Of a stretch of DNA of 64,000 bases, positions 1-8,755 are shown one piece after another. The position numbers and the translations under genes were made by a program. Below the pieces are notes generated by a model that worked only from the letters and a program-made list of their open reading frames with translations, searched no databases and was not told the DNA's origin. The stretch lies in assembly GCF_010731755.1 (NCBI RefSeq), contig NZ_AP022589.1, forward strand, positions 1,178,001 through 1,242,000, given 5' to 3'. The stretch is from Mycolicibacter minnesotensis. GTDB lineage: Bacteria; Actinomycetota; Actinomycetes; Mycobacteriales; Mycobacteriaceae. The number at the start of each line of letters is the position of its first letter. The stretch's first letter is position 1.

Positions 1-552
1 GAGCCGGATTCCCGCGCCGGCCCACTCCGGCGTGACGGCCTGCCGGCGCGCCCAGCGAGTCACCGCAATCTTGGAGGCGCCATAGGCCATCGACGGCGCG
101 GCGGGGCCCAGTAGTTTTACCGTGCGCACGGCGCGCACTGTCTTACCGGCGAGCAGGGCACTTACCGTGCGACGGGGTACGGCGGGGATGGTGGTCGAGG
201 AATTGCTGCCGATCACCACCACCTTGGCTCGCTCAGCGGCGGCCAGCGCCGGCCGCCACGCGTCGAGCAGATCCACCACGCCGCGGAAGTTCACCTCGAA
301 GATGGTCCGGGCCATGTCCGGACCCGGCTTGGGGCCCAGCCCAGCCGCCAGGATCGCGCCGTCGAGTCGGCCCCCGCACCGGGCCAGCGCCTGACTGGCC
401 GCCGCAGCTCGGCCGTCCGGGTTGGATAAGTCCGCAACGACTTCGGCGTCATGCAGGTCCACCCCGATGACCGTGTGGCCCGCTGCGCGTAGCTTGTCGC
501 TGGCCTGCCGGCCCATACCGGATGCTGCCCCGGTCACCGCATAAACACCCAA
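1..552 (-). CDS. SDR-family NAD(P)-dependent oxidoreductase (C-terminus cut by window edge)
   Basis: Only the first 184 codons lie in the window; the gene runs off position 1. The N-terminus has the Rossmann motif TGAASGMG, followed by an AAG segment and the catalytic YGASK (Tyr-x3-Lys) near residue 165, so this is a classical short-chain dehydrogenase. The compact core with a long insert between the Ser-containing strand and YxxxK resembles 3-alpha-hydroxysteroid dehydrogenase/carbonyl reductase-like SDRs, but the substrate cannot be read from sequence. The TTG at 552 is preferred because a GGAGGAGGG ribosome site lies 6 nt upstream; an in-frame ATG at 573 sits before that site. It is divergent from the next gene across 61 nt. 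Confidence 0.8.
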   Translation of the reverse strand, partial: MGVYAVTGAASGMGRQASDKLRAAGHTVIGVDLHDAEVVADLSNPDGRAAAASQALARCGGRLDGAILAAGLGPKPGPDMARTIFEVNFRGVVDLLDAWRPALAAAERAKVVVIGSNSSTTIPAVPRRTVSALLAGKTVRAVRTVKLLGPAAPSMAYGASKIAVTRWARRQAVTPEWAGAGIRL

Positions 553-613
553 GGGATGCCCTCCTCCAACCATTGCACTGCGTCATACACACATACAGGG
601 CAAGCTGCACACC

Positions 614-1495
614 ATGCACGTCGGATTCATCGGTCTAGGGAATATGGGCCACGGCATGGCCGTCAATCTGCTCAGGGCGGGACACGCTGTCAGCGCCTAC
701 AACCGATCGCCAGCCAAAGTCGACGCCCTGGTTCAGCAAGGCGCCACGAGGGCAATCACAATTGCCGAGGCCTGTCGTGGCGGTGTGGTGCAGACGATGC
801 TGGCCGATGACGACGCCGTCGAGCACGTCACGTTCGGCCCGGACGGCATCGTGGCGTCGTTGCCGCCCGGCGGCACGCACGTCTCGTCGAGCACCATCAG
901 CGTGGCATTGTCCCGGCGGCTCTGCGCCGTGCACGCCGACGCAGGGCAGTCGTTTGTCGCCGCACCCGTATTCGGCCGGCCTGATGCCGCAGCGGCGGCA
1001 AAGCTCTTTGTGATCGCCGCCGGCGCGCCGGCGGTGCTGGACGTGATGGCACCGCTTTTCGACGCGATCGGTCAGCGCACTTTTGTGGTGTCGGAGCAGC
1101 CACACACCGCCAATCTGGTGAAACTGTCCGGCAATTTTCTGCTCGCCACTGTCCTCGAATCACTCGGTGAGGCCATCGCGCTGGTGGGCAAGGCCGGGGT
1201 GGACCCGGCGGCCTACGTCGACATCCTCACCTCGACACTGTTCAACGCTCCGGCGTATCGGACCTACGGCGACCTGATCGCCCGCAAGAGCTTCGAACCC
1301 GCCGGTTTCGCCGCCACCCTCGGGCTCAAGGACGTCCGGTTGGCACTGCAGGCGGCCGAGGAGCTGACCGTGCCACTGCCACTGGGCAGTCTGCTGCGCG
1401 ACCGCTTCCTGACCCTGCTCGCCAACGGCGGCGGGCAGTTGGACTGGTCGGCGATTGCCACCGTGGCGCAGCACGACGCGGGTCTCGGCGGTTAG
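614..1495 (+). CDS. NAD(P)-dependent 3-hydroxyisobutyrate dehydrogenase-family protein
   Basis: The 293-aa protein opens with the dinucleotide-binding motif GFIGLGNMGHGM. It has the beta-hydroxyacid dehydrogenase catalytic-lysine region LVKLSGNFLLATVLESLGEA near residues 168-187, then the all-helical C-terminal domain. Length and motifs fit the HIBADH/6-phosphogluconate dehydrogenase superfamily, which oxidises beta-hydroxyacids or reduces semialdehydes. The exact substrate is unknown; valine catabolism (MmsB-like) or glyoxylate/succinic-semialdehyde reduction are possibilities. The last codons GGC GGT TAG belong to a repeat element (see 1486-1636), so the repeat supplies the stop codon. The ATG at 614 places the Rossmann strand directly at the N-terminus, as usual in this family. 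Confidence 0.85.
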   Translation: MHVGFIGLGNMGHGMAVNLLRAGHAVSAYNRSPAKVDALVQQGATRAITIAEACRGGVVQTMLADDDAVEHVTFGPDGIVASLPPGGTHVSSSTISVALSRRLCAVHADAGQSFVAAPVFGRPDAAAAAKLFVIAAGAPAVLDVMAPLFDAIGQRTFVVSEQPHTANLVKLSGNFLLATVLESLGEAIALVGKAGVDPAAYVDILTSTLFNAPAYRTYGDLIARKSFEPAGFAATLGLKDVRLALQAAEELTVPLPLGSLLRDRFLTLLANGGGQLDWSAIATVAQHDAGLGG

Positions 1496-1636
1496 CGAGG
1501 CTCGACGCAGGAGAGCCGAAGCTGAACCGCCGAAACAAACCCCAGCGGTTAGCGAGGCTCGACGCAGGAGAGCCGAAGCTGAACCGCCGAACAAACCCCA
1601 GCGGTTAGCGAGGCTCGACGCCAAGCGGTTAGCCGG
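1486..1636. repeat. Tandem MIRU-like repeat, two full copies plus truncated copies
   Basis: A unit of 56-57 bp beginning GCGGTTAGCGAGGCTCGACG occurs at 1488-1544 and 1545-1600. Truncated copies follow at 1601-1624 and from 1625. The 47-bp core (first copy 1486-1532) has terminal inverted repeats CGGCGGTT/AACCGCCG and an inner stem GGCTC/GAGCC. The first copy contains the stop codon of the upstream dehydrogenase gene, and the last fragment abuts the stop of the convergent SDR gene. Single diverged copies sit at 3846-3894 and 37812-37858. Confidence 0.85.
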
Positions 1637-2458
1637 TCAGCCCTGAACCACGCCCCGGAGCCCGTCGGCACCGAACGCCGGCTCCAGCATTGACGAGAAG
1701 TCCGGGCCGCGACGCAGCATCTGACCTCCGTCGACGTTGATCACCTGGCCGGTGATGTAGCCGGCCGCGTCGCTGAGCAGGAACAGCGCCAGATTGGCGA
1801 CGTCTTCCACCTCGCCGGGCCGGGGAAGCGGCGTCGACACGCGGTAGTCCTCGCTCAGCTCGGGCGAGTCCAGAATCGGGGCAACCAGCTCAGTGCGAGT
1901 CAGGCCTGGCCGAATGCTGTTGACCCGAACCCAGGAGGCACCCAGCTCGTCGGCGGCCAACTGCATCATGTGGTCCAGGGCCGACTTGGTGGGCCCGTAG
2001 GCCCCGAACCAGCGATGAGTATTGCTGGCCGCAATCGAGGAGATCCCCACGAACGATCCCCCACCGCCGCGCACCAGCGCCCGACCCGCGTGCTTGAGCA
2101 CATACATGGTGCCGTTGACATTGAGGTCGACGGTGCGCCGCCACAGCTCCGAGTCGATCTGGGTGATCGGCCCGATGGTCTGCGAACCCCCGGCGCAGTG
2201 CACCACGCCGTGCAGGCGGCCGCGCCCGGCCACCGCGGCATCGACGGCGGCGATCACGCTGTCCTCGTCGGTGACGTCGGTCGGCACGTGACGGACCGTG
2301 GCCCCGAGCTCGGCGGCCACCGCAGCCAAGCGATCGGCGTCTCGCCCGACGATCACCACATCGGCTCCGGCGGCGGCCAGGCCCGCTGCCACGGCCTTGC
2401 CGATGCCGCTACCGCCCCCGGTGACCAGGTAACTGCGGTCTTCAAACGAGAGCTGCAC
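1637..2458 (-). CDS. SDR-family oxidoreductase
   Basis: The 273-aa classical SDR carries the cofactor motif TGGGSGIG at residues 14-21, CAGG in the NAG position, a GISSIA serine strand and YGPTKSALDH (catalytic Tyr and Lys). The C-terminus has the common GQVINVDGGQ segment. The substrate is unknown. A perfect KstR-type box (2480-2493) lies 22 nt upstream of the ATG, suggesting this enzyme belongs to the sterol regulon, perhaps acting on a steroid or acyl-CoA hydroxyl group; that is inference. It resembles the Rv3485c-type SDR near the H37Rv otsA locus, from memory only. The gene is convergent with the preceding dehydrogenase gene. Confidence 0.85.
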   Translation of the reverse strand: MQLSFEDRSYLVTGGGSGIGKAVAAGLAAAGADVVIVGRDADRLAAVAAELGATVRHVPTDVTDEDSVIAAVDAAVAGRGRLHGVVHCAGGSQTIGPITQIDSELWRRTVDLNVNGTMYVLKHAGRALVRGGGGSFVGISSIAASNTHRWFGAYGPTKSALDHMMQLAADELGASWVRVNSIRPGLTRTELVAPILDSPELSEDYRVSTPLPRPGEVEDVANLALFLLSDAAGYITGQVINVDGGQMLRRGPDFSSMLEPAFGADGLRGVVQG

Positions 2459-2479
2459 ACCGACCCCTCACGTCAAAAC

Positions 2480-2493
2480 TGAAACAGGTTCTA
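2480..2493. promoter_or_regulatory. Putative KstR operator upstream of SDR gene
   Basis: TGAAACAGGTTCTA matches the KstR consensus TnnAACnnGTTnnA at every fixed position. It lies 22 nt before the start codon of the SDR gene at 1637-2458, where it would overlap the core promoter. Other mycobacterial TetR regulators use related boxes, so the KstR assignment is probable rather than certain. Confidence 0.6.
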
Positions 2494-2524
2494 CCTATGG
2501 AACCATGCCACCGGCCCCCGCCCC

Positions 2525-2587
2525 CGCCGAACGTGAAGTTGGCGTCACGCTCACACGTCGGGCGTGACGCCAACTTCACGCTCGGCG
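2525..2587. repeat. 63-bp intergenic palindrome, CGCCGAGCGTG family (orphan)
   Basis: Two 25-26-bp arms, beginning CGCCGAACGTGAAGTTGGCG and ending CGCCAACTTCACGCTCGGCG, are complementary with one mismatch and flank a short loop. The palindrome lies between the end of the enoyl-CoA hydratase gene and the promoter of the SDR gene, so it could also act as a terminator. It belongs to the same family as the palindromes at 30492, 38334, 40734, 58896 and 59869. Confidence 0.9.
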
Positions 2588-2616
2588 AGAGGAACGAACG
2601 ACGGGTGACTGCCCGA

Positions 2617-3579
2617 TCAGGGCTGGTCGCGGCGGGCCACGGCGGTGGGCCTGGCGGTGCGCCAGTCTTCGACGTCCGGCGGCAGGCCCAGTGGAGCTCG
2701 GTTCTCGTTGTGGGCCGCCCAATGCGCATGGCCGAGCTGGTGGATGTGGAAGCCGTGCCGCAACGCCTCGGTGAAGCCCATCGCGTCGGCAGCACCGTTC
2801 ACCGAGTCCTTGATCAGCAGTGAGGCCATCGTGGGCAGCTTCGCGATGCGCCGGGCGAACTCCAGAGTCTTGTCGGCCAGCTCGTCGGCCGGAAACACCT
2901 TGGAGACCATCCCCAGCCGGTAAGCCTCGTCGGCGTCCAGCGAATCCCCGGTCAGCAGCAGCTCCTTGGCCTTGCGCGGCCCGAACTCCCACGGGTGGGC
3001 GTAGTACTCCACGCCGGGCATACCCAACCGCACCCCGACCACGTCGGAGAACCGGGCGTTGTCCGCAGCGACGATCAAGTCACATGCCCAGATCAGCATC
3101 AGACCGGCGGAGATGGCGTTGCCTTGCACCTGCGCGATAGTGATCTTGCGCAGGTCGCGCCACCGACAGGTGTTCTGGAAGAAGAAGTGCCATTCCTGCA
3201 GGTAGGTCTTCTCGACGGGCGCTTCCCGGGTGGCACCGTGGGACTGGAACGTCGGATGCTGCGCCGGACCGGGACGCCGCTCGAGCAGCGTGGCCTCTGA
3301 GCCCAGATCGTGGCCGGCAGAGAAGTTCTTGCCCCGTGCAGCCAGAATCACCACCCGGACGGTGTCGTCGGCCTCGGCGCGGCCGAATGCCTCGTCGAGC
3401 TGCACCAGCAGGGTGCGATTCTGTGCATTGTGCACGTCAGGGCGGTTCAGCCAGATCCTGGCGATGCGCCCGTCATCGAGCGTTTCGTAGTCGACCAAGG
3501 GGGCCGAAGAATCGCCGACCTGCTCCGAATCGGTGTCCGATGTGCCCATATCTCCCGCGGCCTCCGTGCTCGTCGTCAT
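2617..3579 (-). CDS. Enoyl-CoA hydratase/isomerase family protein
   Basis: The 320-aa crotonase-fold protein has a ~30-residue low-complexity N-terminal extension. It then shows NRPDVHNAQNRTL, the oxyanion-hole segment ARGKNFSAGHDL and the second hole segment VQGNAISAGLMLIWACD. The usual catalytic Glu positions are not both evident (ISAGL and VRLGMPGVEYY regions), so it may be an isomerase or hydrolase rather than a true hydratase. The substrate is unknown. The start at 3579 lacks a clear ribosome site, and internal ATGs such as 3549 are alternatives. It is divergent from the 55-aa gene across 78 nt. Confidence 0.8.
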   Translation of the reverse strand: MTTSTEAAGDMGTSDTDSEQVGDSSAPLVDYETLDDGRIARIWLNRPDVHNAQNRTLLVQLDEAFGRAEADDTVRVVILAARGKNFSAGHDLGSEATLLERRPGPAQHPTFQSHGATREAPVEKTYLQEWHFFFQNTCRWRDLRKITIAQVQGNAISAGLMLIWACDLIVAADNARFSDVVGVRLGMPGVEYYAHPWEFGPRKAKELLLTGDSLDADEAYRLGMVSKVFPADELADKTLEFARRIAKLPTMASLLIKDSVNGAADAMGFTEALRHGFHIHQLGHAHWAAHNENRAPLGLPPDVEDWRTARPTAVARRDQP

Positions 3580-3657
3580 CGCATCACAGGCTACGACCGA
3601 CCGCCCAGCCTGGCCGAGCCAGGTGTGACACAGCGCGCACTTCGCTAGAGTCGAGTC

Positions 3658-3825
3658 ATGCCTGCTAAATCCGAACCCGCCGACATCGAGGACGTGGAAC
3701 CGCTGGCCGACAGCACCGCGCGTCAGGCCCGGCGAGTTGTAGCTGCTTACGCCGAGGACGCCGATGAGTGCCGGGTGTTCCTGTCCATGCTGGGAATCGG
3801 GCCTGCGACACCCGAGAAGGCCTAA
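3658..3825 (+). CDS. Small conserved 55-aa protein upstream of otsA (Rv3489-like)
   Basis: The 55-aa acidic protein begins MPAKSEPADIEDVEPLADS and ends MLGIGPATPEKA. It has no transmembrane segment or signal peptide. From memory it matches the short Rv3489 gene placed just before otsA in H37Rv in size and position. Its TAA stop directly abuts the otsA ATG (TAAATG), which implies co-transcription and probably translational coupling. TAGAGT at 3646-3651 fits a -10 element 6 nt before the ATG, suggesting a leaderless mRNA. The function is unknown. Confidence 0.75.
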   Translation: MPAKSEPADIEDVEPLADSTARQARRVVAAYAEDADECRVFLSMLGIGPATPEKA

Positions 3826-5319
<1,494 letters not shown>

Positions 5320-5344
5320 CTCAGCTGCCCGCGCCTGGTCGACG

Positions 5345-5884
5345 CTAGCTACACAGGTGGATCGGGTTGTCCTGGCAGTTCAACGGGTAGTGGATGACCG
5401 GAACCGGCAGCGGGGAGATGAAAGTCAGCGTGAACGGGCGCTTCTCCAACCCGGGCTGCAGTCCGCACACCGCATTGTGCGACTGGGTGTAGGTCCCGTT
5501 GAGGGACGTGTCGAACTGGTACATCTCCTCGCTGGCGGCAGTACTGCCGTTCGAGCACCTGGTGCCCGCGAGCAGCGGGGTCTTGTAGGTCCACCGACCA
5601 TTGGCCAAGCGATAGGCCCCGGCTTGTCCCGGCGGTCCGTTACTTTCGACCTGCAGTTTGCATCCCAGCGCCGTGTGTAGTGGAACCCGGCCGTCACCAA
5701 CGGTCGGCACGCACAGCGGGTAGATCTTCCAGGTCGCGGACTTGACACCGTCGTTGTAGGTGTAGACGCCCTCGATCGTCCCTTCCGGGATCGCGTCGTC
5801 GTCGGCCCCGGCCTGGACCGCCAGCCCGGTGGCCGCCGTCAGCGCCGCAGCCAAGATGCCCAGCCCACGAACGAGTTTTCCCAT
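5345..5884 (-). CDS. Secreted protein of unknown function at the tail of the mce4 operon
   Basis: The 179-aa protein has a Sec signal peptide (MGKLVRGLGILAAALTAATG followed by LAVQAGA) with likely cleavage after residue 27. The mature part has several cysteines (CVP, GCKL, TRCSNG, AVCGL, NCQDNPIHLCS) that suggest disulfides in the cell envelope. The ATG at 5884 is preferred because AAAGG sits 9 nt upstream; an ATG at 5893 is too close to it. The gene begins 17 nt after the stop of the upstream Mce-associated gene on the same strand, so it is probably the last cistron of the mce4 operon. I do not recognise a functional domain. It may correspond to the Rv3491 position in H37Rv, but I could not verify homology. 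Confidence 0.8.
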   Translation of the reverse strand: MGKLVRGLGILAAALTAATGLAVQAGADDDAIPEGTIEGVYTYNDGVKSATWKIYPLCVPTVGDGRVPLHTALGCKLQVESNGPPGQAGAYRLANGRWTYKTPLLAGTRCSNGSTAASEEMYQFDTSLNGTYTQSHNAVCGLQPGLEKRPFTLTFISPLPVPVIHYPLNCQDNPIHLCS

Positions 5885-5901
5885 GGCGCTCATCCTTTCA
5901 G

Positions 5902-6390
5902 CTAGATCGGCGCGATATTGCTGATCAGCCACTTGCGGTCGATCTTGCGGAAGTCCACCCGGAGGCGACTGCCCTCGTAGTACTTCTCCTTGGACTTGCC
6001 CGTCACGGTGCGGTTGACGAACACCAGCACTGAACCCGAGGTCCGGTGCGAAGCCATGGCACCCACGCCGACGACGTCGACTTGGTTCACCAACTGCTTC
6101 TCGCGGGCCTGCGGAATGATCTCGTTCATGGCGCGAGCCTCGAACTCACGGCGATAGTCGCCGGTGAACAGTGGGTAGGTCTCGGTCAGGCTGCGCTCCA
6201 CCGTCTTGTACTCATAACCCAGCACCTTGGGGATCTCATCGGCAGTGAGCCTGACCAACTCCGCGCGCGTCGTCTGCTCACCGCGCGCCTCAACCCGGCT
6301 CCAGTACAGCGATGCGGCCGCGGCCCCCAGGCCCACGAACCCCACGAGCACTCCTACGAGGACGGCGAGTCCGATCCACCGCCGTGTCAT
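5902..6390 (-). CDS. Mce-associated membrane protein (Rv3492c-like)
   Basis: The 162-aa protein has one N-terminal membrane anchor (residues ~7-31) and an extracytoplasmic alpha/beta domain typical of the Mam proteins. Those proteins lie at the 3' end of mce operons and help stabilise the importer. The start MTRRWIGL at 6390 is chosen because it gives an ATGA overlap with the upstream gene's stop; an in-frame ATG at 6408 is less likely. Its order directly after a second Mam gene and mce4F matches Rv3493c-Rv3492c. Confidence 0.88.
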   Translation of the reverse strand: MTRRWIGLAVLVGVLVGFVGLGAAAASLYWSRVEARGEQTTRAELVRLTADEIPKVLGYEYKTVERSLTETYPLFTGDYRREFEARAMNEIIPQAREKQLVNQVDVVGVGAMASHRTSGSVLVFVNRTVTGKSKEKYYEGSRLRVDFRKIDRKWLISNIAPI

Positions 6391-7055
6391 CCGCTGCCCC
6401 CCGGCCACTTGAGGTCGTATGCGGTCATGTTGCCCGCGTTGTCTTCATGCACGATCACCCGCAACGCGTAGGGCTGCGAGGGCCTGTTGATGCCGTCGGC
6501 GTCGGTGGCGGTGGCGCGCATCGCCACCAGCACCGAGGCGTTGCCGGCGACGTTGTCGATGCCCTCAAGCGCCTTGGCGTTGATGACGGCCTCGGAGCTG
6601 TGCTTGGTCTCTCGCAGCAGAGCCTTGAGGTTCTCCGAGTTGGCCGCCATGGTGTCTCGTAGTGGGCCGCTGGTGCCGGCCACGAAGCGATCCACCTGCT
6701 CGTTGATGGTGTCGGGCGTATAGGTGTACATGTTCAGCACGGTCTGCACCGCGGTGTCGACGAATCGCTGATCACGCTGGTGCGCCGCGTCGGCATGCCG
6801 GTGCTGCACGCCGAGTATGGCGACCAGCCCGCCCAGCAGTACCGATGCCACCAGGACTCCGATGCCCGCGGTTTTCGCGGTCTGTCGAGCATTGGGCAGC
6901 CGCCGCGGCGGTGGTCCGGCCGGCCGGACCGCCCGCACCGCGGAGGGACTGGGGGCAGGAATGGTTACCGCAGTGGCCGTCTCGGCGGCATCGCCGGCGG
7001 GTCCAGCAGCCCGCGAGGCCCGGCGTCGGATCTTTGCGTCGTCTGGTCCGCTCAC
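6387..7055 (-). CDS. Mce-associated membrane protein (Rv3493c-like)
   Basis: The 222-aa protein has a basic, Pro/Ala-rich cytoplasmic N-terminus of about 60 residues. One membrane segment (TAGIGVLVASVLLGGLVAIL) precedes an extracytoplasmic Mam domain. The GTG at 7055 overlaps the mce4F stop as GTGA, the same coupling seen along the operon, and is preferred over an upstream ATG at 7106 inside mce4F. Mam proteins are accessory subunits of Mce transporters; a direct role in sterol binding is not established. Confidence 0.87.
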   Translation of the reverse strand: MSGPDDAKIRRRASRAAGPAGDAAETATAVTIPAPSPSAVRAVRPAGPPPRRLPNARQTAKTAGIGVLVASVLLGGLVAILGVQHRHADAAHQRDQRFVDTAVQTVLNMYTYTPDTINEQVDRFVAGTSGPLRDTMAANSENLKALLRETKHSSEAVINAKALEGIDNVAGNASVLVAMRATATDADGINRPSQPYALRVIVHEDNAGNMTAYDLKWPGGSG

Positions 7056-8749
7056 GTCTGCCTCGGCGCGAGCATCAGATCGGCCCAGTTCTCTGCCGGC
7101 AGCCATTTGTCGGACCCGGAGACGAAGACCCCACTGTTGCCGGCCGGATCCACGAACTTTCCGCTCCGGTCATAGCTGCTGTAGGCCACGCCATTGGCCT
7201 CGGCGGGCAACGGTCCGGGCGCGGGCGCGGGGACCGGTCCCGGCGCGGGGTCACGACCGTAGGCGGGCAGACCACCGTTGCCGCCCGGACTGGTCGGCAT
7301 GTTCTGGTCCGGCGGCGCGTAGTACGGCCACGGCGCCGGCGGGTTGGACCCGAGCTCATTAGGCGGGTACGGCAGCGGGAACGGCGGGTTGGGTGCCGGT
7401 CCCGGCCCCGCGGGGACTCCCGGCGGCAGCGCCACGACGGGTGGTCCCGGGTCGTAGTCCGTCGACGGCGGGATGTAGGGGAACTTGTTCATCGGCCGCT
7501 GCATCCGCGGGTCGGTGATCGGGGTGTCATACGGGACTGGCGGGCCACGCCAGGTGTTGCTGCCGATCGGGACAAAGCCCTGCGGGTCGCGGCAGAGCTG
7601 GATGGTGGGCGCCCGCTTGCCCGGATATTCCATGCACGGGTAGTTGCGCGCGCCGCGGACCGCGGTCGGATCGTTCTGCGCCGCCTTGCAGTACAGCCCC
7701 TTGGGCAGATCACGGACCGTCTCGTCGGCCGGCGAGCGCATCTCGGTGAACGGCAGGAAGCCGACCGTGCATGGGGGCGGGTCGTGCATGTCGATCTTGA
7801 AGTCCAGCTTTGCGCCCTCGTCCATCGGCACGCCACCGGCGACGGTGATCAGCGCGGCCATCAGCGCGGGAAACACCACCAGCGCCTGCTCGATGGAGTT
7901 GCGGTAGATGACCCCGACCCGGCCAAAGTTGGCGATGCTGGCCGCCAGGGTCGGAAACGATGCCCGGATCCCGTCGAAGGTGGTGTTGACCTCGTCGGCG
8001 ACGCTGGGCAGGGTCTGCAGTACTTCACGCAGCTGCGGGTCGGCATTGCGCACCTCGGTGGTGACCGTCGCAAGCGACCGGGACAGCTTCTTGATGTCGT
8101 CGCCGCTGCGGATCTGGGCATCCAAGAAGGGCTCAACCTGGTCGATCAGCGTCGACGTTGCGTCGAAGTTGGCATTGGCCTCGTCGATCAGCTGCCGCGA
8201 CGACGAGATCATCCGGGCCAATTCCTGGCCGGAACCGTTGAATCCCTCGAAGGCGCTGCGCAGCAGATCACGCAGGCGACTGTTGCCGATGCTGTTGACC
8301 AGCGACTGGGCCTGGTCGAGCATTCCGGCGATGTCTTGGCCGATCGCGGTGCGGTCCTGACCGATGCGGGCGCCGTTGCGCAACACGCCCGCAGCCGGGT
8401 CTCCCGACGGGGGCACCAGGTCGATGAACTGTTCACCGATCGCCGACATGCTCTTGACGGTTGCTGTCACATTGTTGGGGATCTTGGTGGCGCTGTTGAG
8501 TCGCATGGCGGCGTCGACGCCGTTGTCGCTGAGTTGGACCGACTCGACCCGGCCCACGGTCACGCCGCGGTAGGTGACATTGGCGCTCTTATAGATGCCG
8601 CCGCCACCGATGAAGTCGGCCGTCACCGTGTAGGTGCCGATACCCAACCGGCTCGGCGCATGCAGGTAGAGGATCGAGATCGCACCGACGGCCAGCACTG
8701 TGACCACGGCGAAGATCCCGAGTTGGATTCGAACGAGGCGGGTCAGCAT
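7052..8749 (-). CDS. mce4F: Mce4F, sterol importer subunit
   Basis: The 565-aa Mce-family protein has an N-terminal anchor (LGIFAVVTVLAVGAISILYL), an MlaD-type domain around residues 35-115 (GGGIYKSANVTYRGVTVGRV), a long helical region and a Pro/Gly-rich C-terminal tail of ~130 residues. Mce4 proteins assemble as a periplasm-spanning hexameric tube that carries cholesterol to the YrbE4 permease. Length is close to H37Rv Mce4F (about 564 aa). It lies 6 nt after lprN and overlaps the following Mam gene. Confidence 0.95.
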   Translation of the reverse strand: MLTRLVRIQLGIFAVVTVLAVGAISILYLHAPSRLGIGTYTVTADFIGGGGIYKSANVTYRGVTVGRVESVQLSDNGVDAAMRLNSATKIPNNVTATVKSMSAIGEQFIDLVPPSGDPAAGVLRNGARIGQDRTAIGQDIAGMLDQAQSLVNSIGNSRLRDLLRSAFEGFNGSGQELARMISSSRQLIDEANANFDATSTLIDQVEPFLDAQIRSGDDIKKLSRSLATVTTEVRNADPQLREVLQTLPSVADEVNTTFDGIRASFPTLAASIANFGRVGVIYRNSIEQALVVFPALMAALITVAGGVPMDEGAKLDFKIDMHDPPPCTVGFLPFTEMRSPADETVRDLPKGLYCKAAQNDPTAVRGARNYPCMEYPGKRAPTIQLCRDPQGFVPIGSNTWRGPPVPYDTPITDPRMQRPMNKFPYIPPSTDYDPGPPVVALPPGVPAGPGPAPNPPFPLPYPPNELGSNPPAPWPYYAPPDQNMPTSPGGNGGLPAYGRDPAPGPVPAPAPGPLPAEANGVAYSSYDRSGKFVDPAGNSGVFVSGSDKWLPAENWADLMLAPRQT

Positions 8750-8755
8750 CGCGGG

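Noticed and set aside
1486-1636. CRISPR array
   Set aside because: The copies differ in length by one base and adjoin each other with no unique spacers, and no cas genes are near.
1455-1646. Small plus-strand gene through the tandem repeat
   Set aside because: It is translated repeat DNA ([13 protein letters not shown] copies) overlapping the dehydrogenase stop, with no ribosome site.
5345-5932. Longer form of the secreted protein starting at 5932
   Set aside because: It would overlap the upstream gene's 3' end and bury the signal peptide; the ATG at 5884 has a properly spaced AAAGG.
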